64,000 nucleotides of DNA from Rhizobium sp. Root1212 (GTDB lineage: Bacteria; Pseudomonadota; Alphaproteobacteria; Rhizobiales; Rhizobiaceae), in assembly GCF_001424985.1 (NCBI RefSeq), contig NZ_LMDA01000001.1, positions 1,431,001-1,495,000 on the forward strand. Reading direction: 5' to 3'. This document shows positions 45,266 to 54,884 of this stretch, piece after piece. The translations under genes and the position numbers were made by a program. The stretch's first letter is position 1, and every line of letters begins with the position of its first letter. The notes under the pieces are model-generated. The model saw only the letters and a program-made list of their open reading frames with translations. It had not been told where the DNA came from and did not search any database.

Positions 45266-45296
45266 AAAAGATGCGTCCCGCCCTGCGGCGGGACGC
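45266..45296 (-). terminator. Terminator at the end of the LacI-controlled operon 2
   Basis: GCGTCCCGCC (45273-45282) pairs with GGCGGGACGC (45287-45296), a perfect 10-bp stem with a 4-nt loop. On the minus strand it is followed by ATCTTTTG. It begins 8 nt after the GH42 stop. Confidence 0.8.
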
Positions 45297-45303
45297 CGAG
45301 GCA

Positions 45304-47319
45304 TCACGCCTCAGTCCAGATCGCCACGCCGACAGGGGAGAGCTTACGGTCGCCGACAAGGAATTTCGCATTCGCGGCTGCCGGAACGGTGGCGTCCGAC
45401 GCGCCGTAGTTGAAGGCGAAGTGCAGCTTGCCGCGGCGGGCAAGGCGCAGGTCGCCGAGATCGGAGAGACTTTCGACGCCGGCCCAGCCGAGCGTATCGA
45501 CCATCAGCGTCATCAGGAATTCTCCGCGCGGCAGGGTTGCCGCATAGCGGGCCTTGTCGTTGCCGATCACGGCCGGCGCGCCTGAACGATGATCGCCCTC
45601 GAAGCTCGCAAGCACCGTTTCCGTCGTGCGGATCGTTTCGCGCCAGCCGGTCGTCTGGTGGCTGCTGTTGCCGTAGAGCACGGTTTCGCGGTGGAAATCC
45701 GGCAGGGATTCGACGCGGGTGACGCGGAAATCGAGGAGATCGCCGAGCGGACCCGGCGGCAGGTCGGCGGGGATGTGCATGTCGCGGGTTTTGCTGCCGC
45801 TGCGCGCGCCGAACAGCGCCTTAGCGCCGGATGCCTTGAGGCGGGCGATGAAATCCGCATCGGGAATGACCAGATCCGGGGCCAGTACCAGCTTGTAGCC
45901 GGTGAGATCGGAATGCTGGCCGATGAAATCCACGTCCACGCCGAGACGGGAGACGGCCGAATACCAATCGAGCGCGATGGCGGAGGCGACGTAGCCACGG
46001 CCCTGCGGCAAGGCGCGGGTAGCGAAGCGGGATTCGTAATCGAGCATGAACGCGACCGTCGCCTTGGCCTTCACCTCGCCCTTCGGCAGCCGGCTCATCT
46101 CCTCGACCACCTGCGCCACCTCCAGATAGCCCTGATCCGCCTCGCTGTTCGGCAAGAGCAGGCCGGCATGGAATTGTTCCTGCGCAAAAGGTGCCTGCCG
46201 CCAGCGGAAATAGGAGACCATGTCGGCGCCGTGCGCATAGGCAAGCCAGGTCCACAGCCGCACCATGCCATCGGCCGGCGACTGGTTGTGCGCGGCCCAG
46301 TTGACCGGACCCGGCTGCTGCTCCATCACCCAGACGCGGCCGCGGCCGACAGCCCGGTAAAGGTCGTGGTTGAAGGCGGTCTGGTCGGGATCGCCGACGC
46401 GCAGGTAGCGCGCCTTGGTCTCCGGGCTCAGGCGACCGTTGATCAGCCCGCCCATCGGATAGACATCCCAGGACGCGACATCGATATCCTCTCCGACCTT
46501 GTAATGATCGAAATCGGTGTTCTGGTTCATGAAGTTATGGGTGACGAGCCGGCCCGGCGAATGGGCGCGGATGATATCGGCCTGCGCCTTGTTAAAACTC
46601 TTCACCTGATCCGACGAGAAGCGGAAATAATCGACGAGATGGGTCGGGGTCGGCTCCTCGACGAGGTTGTTCGGCAGATCGACCTCTTCGAAGCTGTTGT
46701 AGTGCATGCTCCAGAAGCAGGTGCCCCAGGCGCGGTTCATCTCCTCGACCGTGCCGTAGCGGGCGGCCAGCCATTCGCGGAAAGCGAGTTTGGCTTCGTC
46801 CGAATAGCTATGGATCGTGTCGTGGTCGCCGTATTCGTTGTCCGTCTGCCAGGCGTGCACGAAGGGGTTTTCGCCATAGCGGCGCACCATCGCCTCGGTG
46901 ATGCGGGCGGCTTCCACCCGGTAGCGCCGGCTGGAGAAGCAATAATGCCGGCGGGCGCCGAACTTTCTGACAACGCCGTTCATATCGACGGGAAGGATAT
47001 CCGGGTAACGATCGACCAGCCATTTCGGCGGGGCGGCGGTGGGGGTGCCGAGAATCACCTTCAGGCCGGCCTTGCCGAGCACCTCGATCGCCTCATCCAT
47101 CCATTCCCAATGAAGGGTGCCGGACTGCGGCTCGATCTTCGACCACGCGAATTCGCCGATGCGCACCCAGGCGAGCCCGAGTTCCACCACGCGGCGCGCG
47201 TCTTCTTCCCATTTTTCCTGGGGCCACTGCTCCGGGTAATAGCAGACGCCGAGTTCCAGCATGCCCGCATCATCAGGGGCACTGCCGAAACGGTTCTGTC
47301 GGGTAAGCGGCTTGTTCAT
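45304..47319 (-). CDS. Beta-galactosidase, glycoside hydrolase family 42
   Basis: 671 aa. LELGVCYYPEQWPQEKWEED and VRIGEFAWSKIEP are GH42 hallmarks. WQTDNEYGDHD carries the acid/base Glu and VWVMEQQPGPVNW the nucleophile Glu. A trimerisation domain and a C-terminal beta domain follow the TIM barrel. No signal peptide: cytoplasmic, acting on an imported galactoside. It is the last gene of an operon whose other members handle an amino compound, which is unusual for a lactose-type enzyme. Confidence 0.94.
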   Translation of the reverse strand: MNKPLTRQNRFGSAPDDAGMLELGVCYYPEQWPQEKWEEDARRVVELGLAWVRIGEFAWSKIEPQSGTLHWEWMDEAIEVLGKAGLKVILGTPTAAPPKWLVDRYPDILPVDMNGVVRKFGARRHYCFSSRRYRVEAARITEAMVRRYGENPFVHAWQTDNEYGDHDTIHSYSDEAKLAFREWLAARYGTVEEMNRAWGTCFWSMHYNSFEEVDLPNNLVEEPTPTHLVDYFRFSSDQVKSFNKAQADIIRAHSPGRLVTHNFMNQNTDFDHYKVGEDIDVASWDVYPMGGLINGRLSPETKARYLRVGDPDQTAFNHDLYRAVGRGRVWVMEQQPGPVNWAAHNQSPADGMVRLWTWLAYAHGADMVSYFRWRQAPFAQEQFHAGLLLPNSEADQGYLEVAQVVEEMSRLPKGEVKAKATVAFMLDYESRFATRALPQGRGYVASAIALDWYSAVSRLGVDVDFIGQHSDLTGYKLVLAPDLVIPDADFIARLKASGAKALFGARSGSKTRDMHIPADLPPGPLGDLLDFRVTRVESLPDFHRETVLYGNSSHQTTGWRETIRTTETVLASFEGDHRSGAPAVIGNDKARYAATLPRGEFLMTLMVDTLGWAGVESLSDLGDLRLARRGKLHFAFNYGASDATVPAAANAKFLVGDRKLSPVGVAIWTEA

Positions 47320-47354
47320 GGGTCAGTCCTTCATCATTCAATTCGCTGCGGTTC

Positions 47355-50300
47355 TCAGCGCCGCAAGTCGGTCAGTGTCTCATCGAGGGCGGCGAGGAAA
47401 CGGTCGCAATCCTCCGCGCTGAAGGGGGCCGGCGGCTTGACCTTCAACACGTTATGAAGAGGGCCTTCGCTCGACAGCAGGATGTGATGCTTGCGTTTCA
47501 TCCGGGCGATGACGGCATCCAATTCCTCGGCTGCCGGCTCCAGCGTCTCGCGGTCGCGCACCAGCTCGATGCCGTTGAAGAGGCCGTAGCCGCGCACGTC
47601 GCCGATGATCGCGTGACGCTCGGCGAGCGCCCGCGCGCCATCCATCAACCGGTCGCCGACGACGCGGCAATGGTGCATCAGCCGCTCGTCGCGGATGACA
47701 TCAAGGACCGCTAGGCCGATCTCCGCCGAGACGGGATTGCCACCGAAGGTGTTGAAATATTCCATGCCGTTGGCGAAGGCGGCAGCGATCGCTTCGGTGG
47801 TGATGACAGCGGCCATCGGGTGGCCGTTGCCGATCGGCTTGCCGAGCGTGACGATATCCGGCACCACGCCCTGCGTCTCATGCGCCCACATATGGCTGCC
47901 GACGCGGCCGAAGCCGACCTGCACCTCATCCGCCAGGCAAAGCCCGCCGGCTGCCCGGACATGGGCGTAGGCGTGCTTCAAATAGTTTTCGGGAAGCGGC
48001 AGCTGGCCGCCGGTGCCGAGGATGCCTTCGCTGAAGAACAGCGCCGACTTGCGGCCCTCGGCCGAGAGTCCTTCCACCTGACGGCACACGTCCTCGGCAT
48101 ATTTGCGGCCGGCATCGGCATCGCCGTAGCGGAAACGGCCGCGATAGAGATCGGGCATTTCGGCGACGCGCACATGCGGCGGGCGTCCCTCGCCACCCTT
48201 GCCGGCGAACTTGTAGGGGCTGACATCGATCAGGCTCGACAGATGGCCGTGATAGGCGTGATCCACCGTGACGATATCGCGGTTGCCCGTATAGGCGCGC
48301 GCCAGCCGGATCGCCAGATCGTTTGCCTCGCTGCCGGAATTGACGAAGAAGCAGACATTGAGCGGATCGGGGAACAGCGCCGTCAGCCGGCGGGAATATT
48401 CCACCAGCGAATCATGCAGGTAGCGCGAATTGGTGTTGAGCTTGCCCATCTGCGTCTGCGCCGCCTTGACGACGCGCGGATGGCAATGGCCGACGTGGCA
48501 GACATTGTTGACCATGTCGAGCCAGTGGGTTCCCGCCTCGTCGATCAGGGTCGCCCCCTCGCCGCCGACGATCTTCAGCGGCTCGGCCGAATACGCGATG
48601 CTGAGCGAGCGGCCGATGCGGCGATGCCGTTCGCGGACAAGGAAATCCTTATCCCTTTTGACGATGACCGAAGCCGGCGTGGAAAAGCCGAAGACGACGC
48701 TCGGATCGGGGCTGACTGCCTGCCAGACCTGCCAGTGCGCCCGCACGCCGACGCCGTGCATCTGGCCGCCGAGGCCGAGATGATCGGTGACGATCTGGAA
48801 ATGCAGGTGGGGCGACCAGTTGCCGTTTTCATAGGCGGCACCGAAAGCTGAGAAAGCTTCGCCTTTGGCGATCGCCTGTCCCACGGAGAGTTTCTGGACG
48901 CTCGACCGGGAGAGATGGCCATAGAGCGTCCAGAAAACATCGCCCTCATCGGTACGATGTTCGAGAAGGACCGTCGGGCCGAAGCCGAAATCGACGGCAT
49001 CGTCGTAAATGAAGGCGACCGTGCCGGCGAAGGGCGCATGCACCGGCTCCTGTGCCGGCGCGAAGATATCGATACCAATATGAACCGTGCGGCGGGTGCC
49101 GGCCGAGGTGGTCTCGAAAGCATCGCCCTTGTAGACGGCGCGATCCTCGCCATAGAGGCCGATGGCGAAATCGGCGCCGGCTTCCGCAACGCGCTCGTCG
49201 ATCAGCTTTTCCGCACCGTGGGCATCGAGCCGCGCCCAGGCTTCGGCATCGGGACCCTCCGCCGTCAGGTCGAGCGCCAGCACCTTCGGCTTGGCAACGC
49301 CCGGCCGGATGACGGCGGCGAAATCATGGGCGTTGCGCTCCAGCCAGCGCTCGACGCGGGCGGCATGCGGGATCGGCGCGAAGCCGCAGGCATCGCGGAT
49401 GCGGGCGATGGCGAGCGACCGGTTTTCGCGCTGCAGGCGCTGCAGCTCGCACCAGACATCTTCCTGGCTGACCAGCAGATAGGTGTTTTCCGGGTTGTCG
49501 CGGATCTGCTTGGCGGCCATGCACATGCTAACGGCATAACGGGTCAGCACCAGATCAAAGATCAGCCCCGCCTCGGTTTCGCTGATCGGGTTCACGGCAT
49601 GATAAGCGCCGGCGAGGCGGCCGACGGTTTCGACCGGATCGGGCGTGCCGATCAGGGCATAGGCGCCGGCAACGGCGATTTCGACGACGCGGGCGGTCTC
49701 GACCATATCGCCGAAATCGAGCAGGCCGCTGACACGGCCCTCGGCATCGAGCAGCACGTTGTAATCATTGGCATCGTTGTGGATCACCTGATGCGGGCAA
49801 GTTTTCAACGCGGGCAGCACCGTCGCCGTAAACCGATCGAGGATGCTTTCAACGGCGGCGCGCTTGTCGGCGTCGTCGATGAAAACGAGGTTTTCGAGGT
49901 GCATGTCGGCGCGGCCGATATCCCAGCCATAAATGCGCTTTGCGCCGGCATGGGAGAAGCCTTCGAGGCTGCGGTCCATCTCGCCAAGCAGCCGGCCAAG
50001 CGTGGTGACGCTTTCCATGCTGCGGGCGGTGGAGCGCGACCAGACATCCCCCGGAAGCCAGGTCAGCAGCCGGGCGGTGCGCTCACCGCGCAGCGTGGCG
50101 GCGATGGCGGCGGCACCCGAACGATCCGGCAAGGCGCGCGAGATCGGCAGATGTGGCGCGACAGTCGAGAGATGATCGAGAACGGCCATCTGCATGCCGA
50201 GATCGTCGGCGTCGCCCGGCGCATGCAGCTTCAGCAGATAACGGGTGCCGTCTTCGGCCTCGATACGGTAGTTGAGGTCGTGCTCGCCCGGAAGGCCTGA

Positions 50301-50381
50301 GACCTTGCCGGCAATGCCGTAGCTGTCGCGCAGCAATGCGCCGATCGTCTCGCTCTCGTGCCGTTTCGTCGCGTCGCTCAT
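47355..50381 (-). CDS. Kinase-M23-class III aminotransferase fusion (amino-alcohol kinase/phospho-lyase type)
   Basis: 1008 aa with three domains. Residues about 10-330 form an APH-type kinase ([27 protein letters not shown] has the catalytic Asp/Asn and the metal DFG-like Asp), similar to hydroxylysine kinase. Residues about 420-560 form a LytM/M23 domain with intact zinc ligands (HIGIDIF and SPHLHFQI). Residues about 600-1008 form a class III PLP enzyme ([45 protein letters not shown] with the PLP Lys), most like ethanolamine-phosphate or 5-phosphohydroxylysine phospho-lyases. It should phosphorylate a hydroxy-amine and eliminate phosphate. The ATG at 50381 follows GGTGAGGGCG. The role of the M23 part is unclear. 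Confidence 0.88.
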   Translation of the reverse strand: MSDATKRHESETIGALLRDSYGIAGKVSGLPGEHDLNYRIEAEDGTRYLLKLHAPGDADDLGMQMAVLDHLSTVAPHLPISRALPDRSGAAAIAATLRGERTARLLTWLPGDVWSRSTARSMESVTTLGRLLGEMDRSLEGFSHAGAKRIYGWDIGRADMHLENLVFIDDADKRAAVESILDRFTATVLPALKTCPHQVIHNDANDYNVLLDAEGRVSGLLDFGDMVETARVVEIAVAGAYALIGTPDPVETVGRLAGAYHAVNPISETEAGLIFDLVLTRYAVSMCMAAKQIRDNPENTYLLVSQEDVWCELQRLQRENRSLAIARIRDACGFAPIPHAARVERWLERNAHDFAAVIRPGVAKPKVLALDLTAEGPDAEAWARLDAHGAEKLIDERVAEAGADFAIGLYGEDRAVYKGDAFETTSAGTRRTVHIGIDIFAPAQEPVHAPFAGTVAFIYDDAVDFGFGPTVLLEHRTDEGDVFWTLYGHLSRSSVQKLSVGQAIAKGEAFSAFGAAYENGNWSPHLHFQIVTDHLGLGGQMHGVGVRAHWQVWQAVSPDPSVVFGFSTPASVIVKRDKDFLVRERHRRIGRSLSIAYSAEPLKIVGGEGATLIDEAGTHWLDMVNNVCHVGHCHPRVVKAAQTQMGKLNTNSRYLHDSLVEYSRRLTALFPDPLNVCFFVNSGSEANDLAIRLARAYTGNRDIVTVDHAYHGHLSSLIDVSPYKFAGKGGEGRPPHVRVAEMPDLYRGRFRYGDADAGRKYAEDVCRQVEGLSAEGRKSALFFSEGILGTGGQLPLPENYLKHAYAHVRAAGGLCLADEVQVGFGRVGSHMWAHETQGVVPDIVTLGKPIGNGHPMAAVITTEAIAAAFANGMEYFNTFGGNPVSAEIGLAVLDVIRDERLMHHCRVVGDRLMDGARALAERHAIIGDVRGYGLFNGIELVRDRETLEPAAEELDAVIARMKRKHHILLSSEGPLHNVLKVKPPAPFSAEDCDRFLAALDETLTDLRR

Positions 50382-50391
50382 TGTTTCGCCC

Positions 50392-51084
50392 TCACCAGGA
50401 TATCGTTCTGCCGTCATAGGCCCGGAAGCTGCCGGTCTCGGCCATCGTCGACGCCGAGATCAGCGCCGTAAGGCCCTTCACGCTGTCATCAACCGCAAGC
50501 TGCGCCTCTGCGCCGCCCATGTCGGTGCGCACCCAGCCGGGGTGCAGCGAAATCACCGCGATGCCATCGGCGCGAAAATCCTGCGCCAGCTTGACCGTCG
50601 CCATGTTCAGCGCTGCCTTCGAGCAGCGGTAGGCATAGTCGCCGTCGTCATCATCGAGCGTGCCTTCGGCCAGCGAACCGGCGCGGCTGCTGATATTGAC
50701 CAGCACCCGGCGCTTGCCGGCGAGAAGGTTAGGTTTCAGCGCCCGCGCGATGAGTAGAGGAGCCAGAGCATTGATGCGCATGACCTCCAGGAAATCATCC
50801 GTCTGCAGCGTGGAGAGGCCACCGATGTCGCCGCGCACGGCGGCGTTGTTGATGACGATATCGATCGCCTCGGCTTCCAGCCGGCGGCCGAGCGCTTCGA
50901 TCGAGGCCGCATCCGCCACGTCGAGCGGCTGGTCGGAGCCATCTGCCGGCACTTGGCGCATGCAGGCGATCACCCGCCAGCCTTCGGCGGCATAGGCATC
51001 GGCCAGCGCCCGGCCGAGACCGCGCGACGCGCCGGTGATCAGCACCGTGCCAGTGGTCTCGATATCAGCGGTGCTTGACGTCAT
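50392..51084 (-). CDS. Short-chain dehydrogenase/reductase
   Basis: 230 aa. Cofactor motif LITGASRGLGRALADAYA, NNAAV, and the catalytic Ser plus YAYRCSKAALNM (Tyr-x-x-x-Lys) are present, so it should be an active NAD(P) enzyme. The start overlaps the permease stop by 20 bp and its stop lies 10 bp before the fusion gene, so it belongs to the operon. It may oxidise or reduce an aldehyde or alcohol product of the pathway. Confidence 0.92.
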   Translation of the reverse strand: MTSSTADIETTGTVLITGASRGLGRALADAYAAEGWRVIACMRQVPADGSDQPLDVADAASIEALGRRLEAEAIDIVINNAAVRGDIGGLSTLQTDDFLEVMRINALAPLLIARALKPNLLAGKRRVLVNISSRAGSLAEGTLDDDDGDYAYRCSKAALNMATVKLAQDFRADGIAVISLHPGWVRTDMGGAEAQLAVDDSVKGLTALISASTMAETGSFRAYDGRTISW

Positions 51085-52720
51085 ATTTCTTCTCGATGAG
51101 GCTCACGAAGCTTGCGGCGGCAAGCGTCAGCAGGATGTAGAGGATCGCCGCCGAGTTATAGGGCGCGAACGGCAGGAAGCTTGCGGACTGGAATTCGCGC
51201 ATGCGCTGGGTGATATCGCGGATTGACAGGATCGACAGCAGCGAGGTGTCCTTGAGGATCGCGATCAGTTCGTTGCCAAGCGGCGGAATGACGATCCGGA
51301 AGGCCTGCGGCAGGATGACGAGCCGCGCCGTCTGCCAGCGGCTCAAGCCGACGCTTGCCGCCGCCTCGATCTGGCCGACCGGGATCGCATTGATGCCCGA
51401 GCGGAAGATTTCGGCGAGATAGGCGGAATAGGCGATCGCCATGGCGACAATGCCGCGTATCAGGTTCGGCGGATCGAAGACGCCCGCCGTCGCATCCTTC
51501 AGCGCGCCGGAAAGCGGCAGGCCGACGTAGAGCACGATCACCAGCATCGGAATGCCGCGGATCGTATCGACGATGAATTCTGAGCCGATCGACAGCGGAT
51601 GGCGGTGGTGGAGATAGCCGCCGAGCGTCAGCAGGCCGGTCGCGATTGCGATCACCGCCAGCGTGATGCCGGCCGCGCGGTCGCGGTCGTTCAGCGCCTC
51701 GGTGCGCCAGATCTGCGGCCAATCGGCGGGAACGGAGGCTTCCGGCAGCAGCGCGCCGCTGACATCCTGCTTTTTGCCGATGGCCTCGATCGCCTGCTCG
51801 GGGCTGACGAAGGTGCGCACCGGCGTCTCAGACGTCGGGCCCCCCTCGTACTGGCCGAAGCGGACGGCGCCGATCAGGCCCGAAGGCGTGTTGGTGACGA
51901 TGCCGATCTTGCCCTCCAACGTGCCGGTAAGGACATAGGTGTCGCGCGGCTGCAGCAGGAACCAGGTGGACAGGGCAGCAAAGCCGAACGTCATCGCCAC
52001 GAAGACGATGAGATTGGTGCGGCTGTAGCGCAGCTTCAGAAGACCGACCCAGACAAGGCCGAGGATAGCGGCGAGAATATAGGCCGCGATTGCCGCGCGT
52101 ATCGTGGTTGCCAGACCCGATGCGAAGGCGATGTGGGCGAAGAGAAAGACGAAGGCGAGACCGGCGCCGTTGACAAGACCGACGAGCCACGAACCGGCGC
52201 GGCGGGCGACGCTTTCGGCCGGCACCTCCGCGCGGCTACCCGCAAACAACAGGCCGAGGCCGGCAAGCTGCAGCACCGCATAGGCGGGCCAGATCCAGGC
52301 CTCGACCCCGCGCACCATCAGGTCGGCAGCTTCGGTCAGCTGGCGCGGCGTCGCGCCCTTGACCACCAGATCGGATTTGAACGCATCGACGCCGTTGGCG
52401 ACGACGGAGGCGATGAAGGGGTGGACGAGATCGCCGGCAAGGATGGCGGCCGTTGCCAGAAGCCCGACGAAGCCGGCAGCCAACGTCAACCGCGGCCGCT
52501 GCACTTTCATGCGCGACAGGACGAGAACCGCAAAGCCGGCCGAAAAGGCGATTGCCAGCAAGAGGAAGCCCGGCACGAAGACGGACGAGCCCTGCTCGAC
52601 GCCGAGAATGGCGCGCAGCGACCGCTGGTAAGCCTCCGAAGAGGCGAACAGATAGACGATGAAGGGCAGTGCGGCGAGGATGACCAGATTGCTCGGTCTG
52701 ATACTTCTAATGAACGACAT
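51065..52720 (-). CDS. Amino-acid ABC permease with extra N-terminal membrane and periplasmic domains
   Basis: 551 aa, about twice a normal HisM/GlnP permease. The first 270 residues have about six hydrophobic segments; residues about 270-360 form a soluble stretch (VLTGTLEGKIGIVTNTPSGLI, then FVSPEQAIEAIGKKQDVSGALLPE) that resembles part of a binding-protein lobe. The C-terminal 200 residues are a standard polar amino-acid permease with the EAA motif (GQIEAAASVGLSRWQTARLVILP) and TIRGIPMLVIVLYVGLPL. No ATPase gene lies in the operon. It is preceded by the binding-protein gene (124-bp gap). Confidence 0.85.
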   Translation of the reverse strand: MSFIRSIRPSNLVILAALPFIVYLFASSEAYQRSLRAILGVEQGSSVFVPGFLLLAIAFSAGFAVLVLSRMKVQRPRLTLAAGFVGLLATAAILAGDLVHPFIASVVANGVDAFKSDLVVKGATPRQLTEAADLMVRGVEAWIWPAYAVLQLAGLGLLFAGSRAEVPAESVARRAGSWLVGLVNGAGLAFVFLFAHIAFASGLATTIRAAIAAYILAAILGLVWVGLLKLRYSRTNLIVFVAMTFGFAALSTWFLLQPRDTYVLTGTLEGKIGIVTNTPSGLIGAVRFGQYEGGPTSETPVRTFVSPEQAIEAIGKKQDVSGALLPEASVPADWPQIWRTEALNDRDRAAGITLAVIAIATGLLTLGGYLHHRHPLSIGSEFIVDTIRGIPMLVIVLYVGLPLSGALKDATAGVFDPPNLIRGIVAMAIAYSAYLAEIFRSGINAIPVGQIEAAASVGLSRWQTARLVILPQAFRIVIPPLGNELIAILKDTSLLSILSIRDITQRMREFQSASFLPFAPYNSAAILYILLTLAAASFVSLIEKKYDVKHR

Positions 52721-52844
52721 TCCGGCCTCCTCCGGGCAGACAGATAATGGCGGGAGCCTCTAGATTCTTGTTTCTACGCATTGTCCGACGCCGAAGCGAT
52801 TTCGCTTCGGCTGGAAATACTCTGGAGCACTCCCGCCCCGAGCC

Positions 52845-53591
52845 TTACTTCAAGCCCCAGTACTTGGCGATCAACTGGTCCATCGTGCCATCGTCCTTGA
52901 TCGCCTTCAGGCCTTCGTTGAAGACGGCGACGTTTTCATCGCCCTTGCGGAAGACGAGGCCGAGCGGGTCGGATTCGAGATCCTTGATCGCGGCGACGAG
53001 TTCGCCGGCAAATTCGCGTTCATAGGCTGCGGCGTTTGCACCGTTGATGACGACGCCGTCGACATCCTTGTTCTTCAGCGCGATGATAGCGGCGCTGAAA
53101 CTGTCATAGGCAACGACGTTTTCCTTGCCGACGACACCTTCGGCGACCTGCGCGTCGGTGGTGTTGGCCTGGGCGGACAGCTTGCGGCCCTGCGCCTTGA
53201 ATTCATCGAGTGTGAGGCTCTGGTCCTCGGCGCGGGTCAGCACGGCCTGGCTGTTGATGATGTAGGGATCGGAAAAATCCATCGCCTTCTGGCGCTCTGC
53301 GGTGATCGAGACGCCCGAAGCGACGAGATCGAAATTGCCCTGATCGAGGGCGGCGAAGATGCCGTCCCAGCCGGTCGTCACGAATTCGGCCTTGCAATTG
53401 ATCTTGGCGCAGATGGCGTTGACCACATCGACATCGAAGCCGACGATCTGGCCGCTGGCGGGATCGACGCTTTCCATCGGCGGCGAGGTGGTGTCGGAGC
53501 CCACCTTGATCAGCTTGCCGCCGAGATCGGCCGCATGAACGGCACCGGCCGCAAGAACGGCAAGCGCGACAGTCGCAAAGAATTTCCTCAT
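52845..53591 (-). CDS. Amino-acid ABC transporter substrate-binding protein (family 3)
   Basis: 248 aa. Signal peptide MRKFFATVALAVLAAGAVHA, then LIKVGSDTTSPPMESVDPASGQIVGFDVDVVNAI, GWDGIFAALDQGNFDLVASGVSIT and a lobe 2 ending in IAKYWGLK, all family-3 (HisJ/GlnH type) features. Periplasmic. The ATG at 53591 follows GATTGAGGAGG. First gene of the operon behind the paired LacI-type sites. Ligand is likely a polar or glycosylated amino acid by context, not by sequence. Confidence 0.92.
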   Translation of the reverse strand: MRKFFATVALAVLAAGAVHAADLGGKLIKVGSDTTSPPMESVDPASGQIVGFDVDVVNAICAKINCKAEFVTTGWDGIFAALDQGNFDLVASGVSITAERQKAMDFSDPYIINSQAVLTRAEDQSLTLDEFKAQGRKLSAQANTTDAQVAEGVVGKENVVAYDSFSAAIIALKNKDVDGVVINGANAAAYEREFAGELVAAIKDLESDPLGLVFRKGDENVAVFNEGLKAIKDDGTMDQLIAKYWGLK

Positions 53592-53703
53592 CTCTTCCTC
53601 CTCAATCGTCGGCGCCGTCCCGTTCGGCGGACGCTCGACCAACCCTTCCTCAAGGCAAAGCCCGCCACGGCAGACTTGCTTCCATTTCAGTGATAACAAT
53701 TGA

Positions 53704-53737
53704 TATAAACGTTTTCAAGACAAAATATAAACGTTTT
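53704..53737. promoter_or_regulatory. Paired LacI-type operators of operon 2
   Basis: TATAAACGTTTT occurs twice as an exact direct repeat (53704-53715 and 53726-53737), spaced 22 bp centre to centre, each containing the palindrome AAACGTTT. They lie 113-150 bp upstream of the binding-protein ATG. The same core is at the start of operon 1. Confidence 0.7.
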
Positions 53738-53840
53738 TATTTCTATTTTTGCTCAACGATCGGTCGAAAGCCCACGCGCAGACGGGCCGCCAAATGCGAC
53801 CTCCGGTGACAAACAAAGTCGTTATGGAACGGCCGGCGGA

Positions 53841-54875
53841 TCAGGCCTTCGGCGTGACGCGGTCGTCCGAGCGCTCGATGAGCTTGGGCATGATCAAGGC
53901 CTGCAGCGCTTCCGGCGGCTCGCCTTCCATGCGACGCAGGATATAGCTTCCGAGCAATTCGCTCGGCTCGTGGATCGGCAGGAAATAGGTGGTGATCGGC
54001 GGCGCGAAATACTGGCTGACATTAAGGTCGTCTGTCGCATTGATCACCGCATCGCGCCCATGCACCAGTCCGCGCGCGTGAAAACCGGAGAAGGCGCCGA
54101 GCGCGGAGGCTTCGTTGGCGCAGATATAGGCGGTCGGCGGATCAGTGAAATCCGACATGGCAAGTACGCTTTCGCGGCCGAAGGCAGGGGTCAGTCGGCC
54201 ATGGCTGACGAGAGCGGGATCGAACGGAAGTCCCGCGACTTCCAACGCCCGCCGATAGGCGTCGAGCCGGGTGATCGAATAGCTTAGCTCCGGTTGCGGA
54301 TTGACCAGCGCGATACGGCGGTGGCCGCGTTCGGCAAGGCGCGCCACCGAATGGCGTATCATCTGCTCGTTGTCGGCATCGACGAAAGCGTGCGGGTCAT
54401 TGTGGATCGTCGTGCCGTAGGTGACGAAGGGGAAATCCGCTTCCTGCATCAGCCGCACGCGCGGATCGTCGGCGCGGGTGCCAGAGACGATGATGCCGTC
54501 GGCCTTCTTCAGCGACACGATCTGGCGGATGACCGCCACGCTCTCCTCAAAACTGCGCACCGCATAGAGCGAGACGCGATAGGGGCTTTCTTCCAGCGCC
54601 CAGGAAATGCCGCTCAAGAGTTGGGCGTATTCGACGCCTTCCCATTCCTTCTGCTTCGGGCCGGGGGCGGTCATGATGGCGGCGACCTGATAGGTCTTGC
54701 CGGTGCGCAGCTGCACGCCGTGCATGTTCAGCTCATAGCCGACGCGCTCGGCGGCCGCGACGACGATGGCGCGGGTTTCCGGGCGCACCTGCGGCGAATG
54801 CTTCAGCGCCTTCGATACCGTGGCGATCGAGAGGCCTGTCTCCTGGGCGATGGTCTTGATCGTCGGTCTCTGCAT
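53841..54875 (-). CDS. LacI family transcriptional regulator
   Basis: 344 aa. The N-terminal helix-turn-helix and hinge read TIKTIAQETGLSIATVSKAL and VGYELN; the periplasmic-binding-like effector domain follows (VAAIMTAPGP, DGIIVSGTRADDPRVRL, GHRRIALVNPQPELSYSITR, ICANEASALGAFSGF). It should repress from AAACGTTT-type palindromes and release on binding a sugar. Last gene of operon 1, 10 bp after the glycosidase. Sites upstream of both operons suggest it controls both. Confidence 0.94.
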   Translation of the reverse strand: MQRPTIKTIAQETGLSIATVSKALKHSPQVRPETRAIVVAAAERVGYELNMHGVQLRTGKTYQVAAIMTAPGPKQKEWEGVEYAQLLSGISWALEESPYRVSLYAVRSFEESVAVIRQIVSLKKADGIIVSGTRADDPRVRLMQEADFPFVTYGTTIHNDPHAFVDADNEQMIRHSVARLAERGHRRIALVNPQPELSYSITRLDAYRRALEVAGLPFDPALVSHGRLTPAFGRESVLAMSDFTDPPTAYICANEASALGAFSGFHARGLVHGRDAVINATDDLNVSQYFAPPITTYFLPIHEPSELLGSYILRRMEGEPPEALQALIMPKLIERSDDRVTPKA

Positions 54876-54884
54876 GACGGCTCG

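Noticed and set aside
45304..47319. Simple lactose utilisation (lac) locus
   Set aside because: The GH42 gene sits with amino-acid transport and kinase/phospho-lyase genes, and no lactose importer is in the same operon.
53592..53840. A further small gene between the LacI regulator and the binding-protein gene
   Set aside because: The short frames there have no ribosome-binding site, and the segment is explained by the paired operators and leader.
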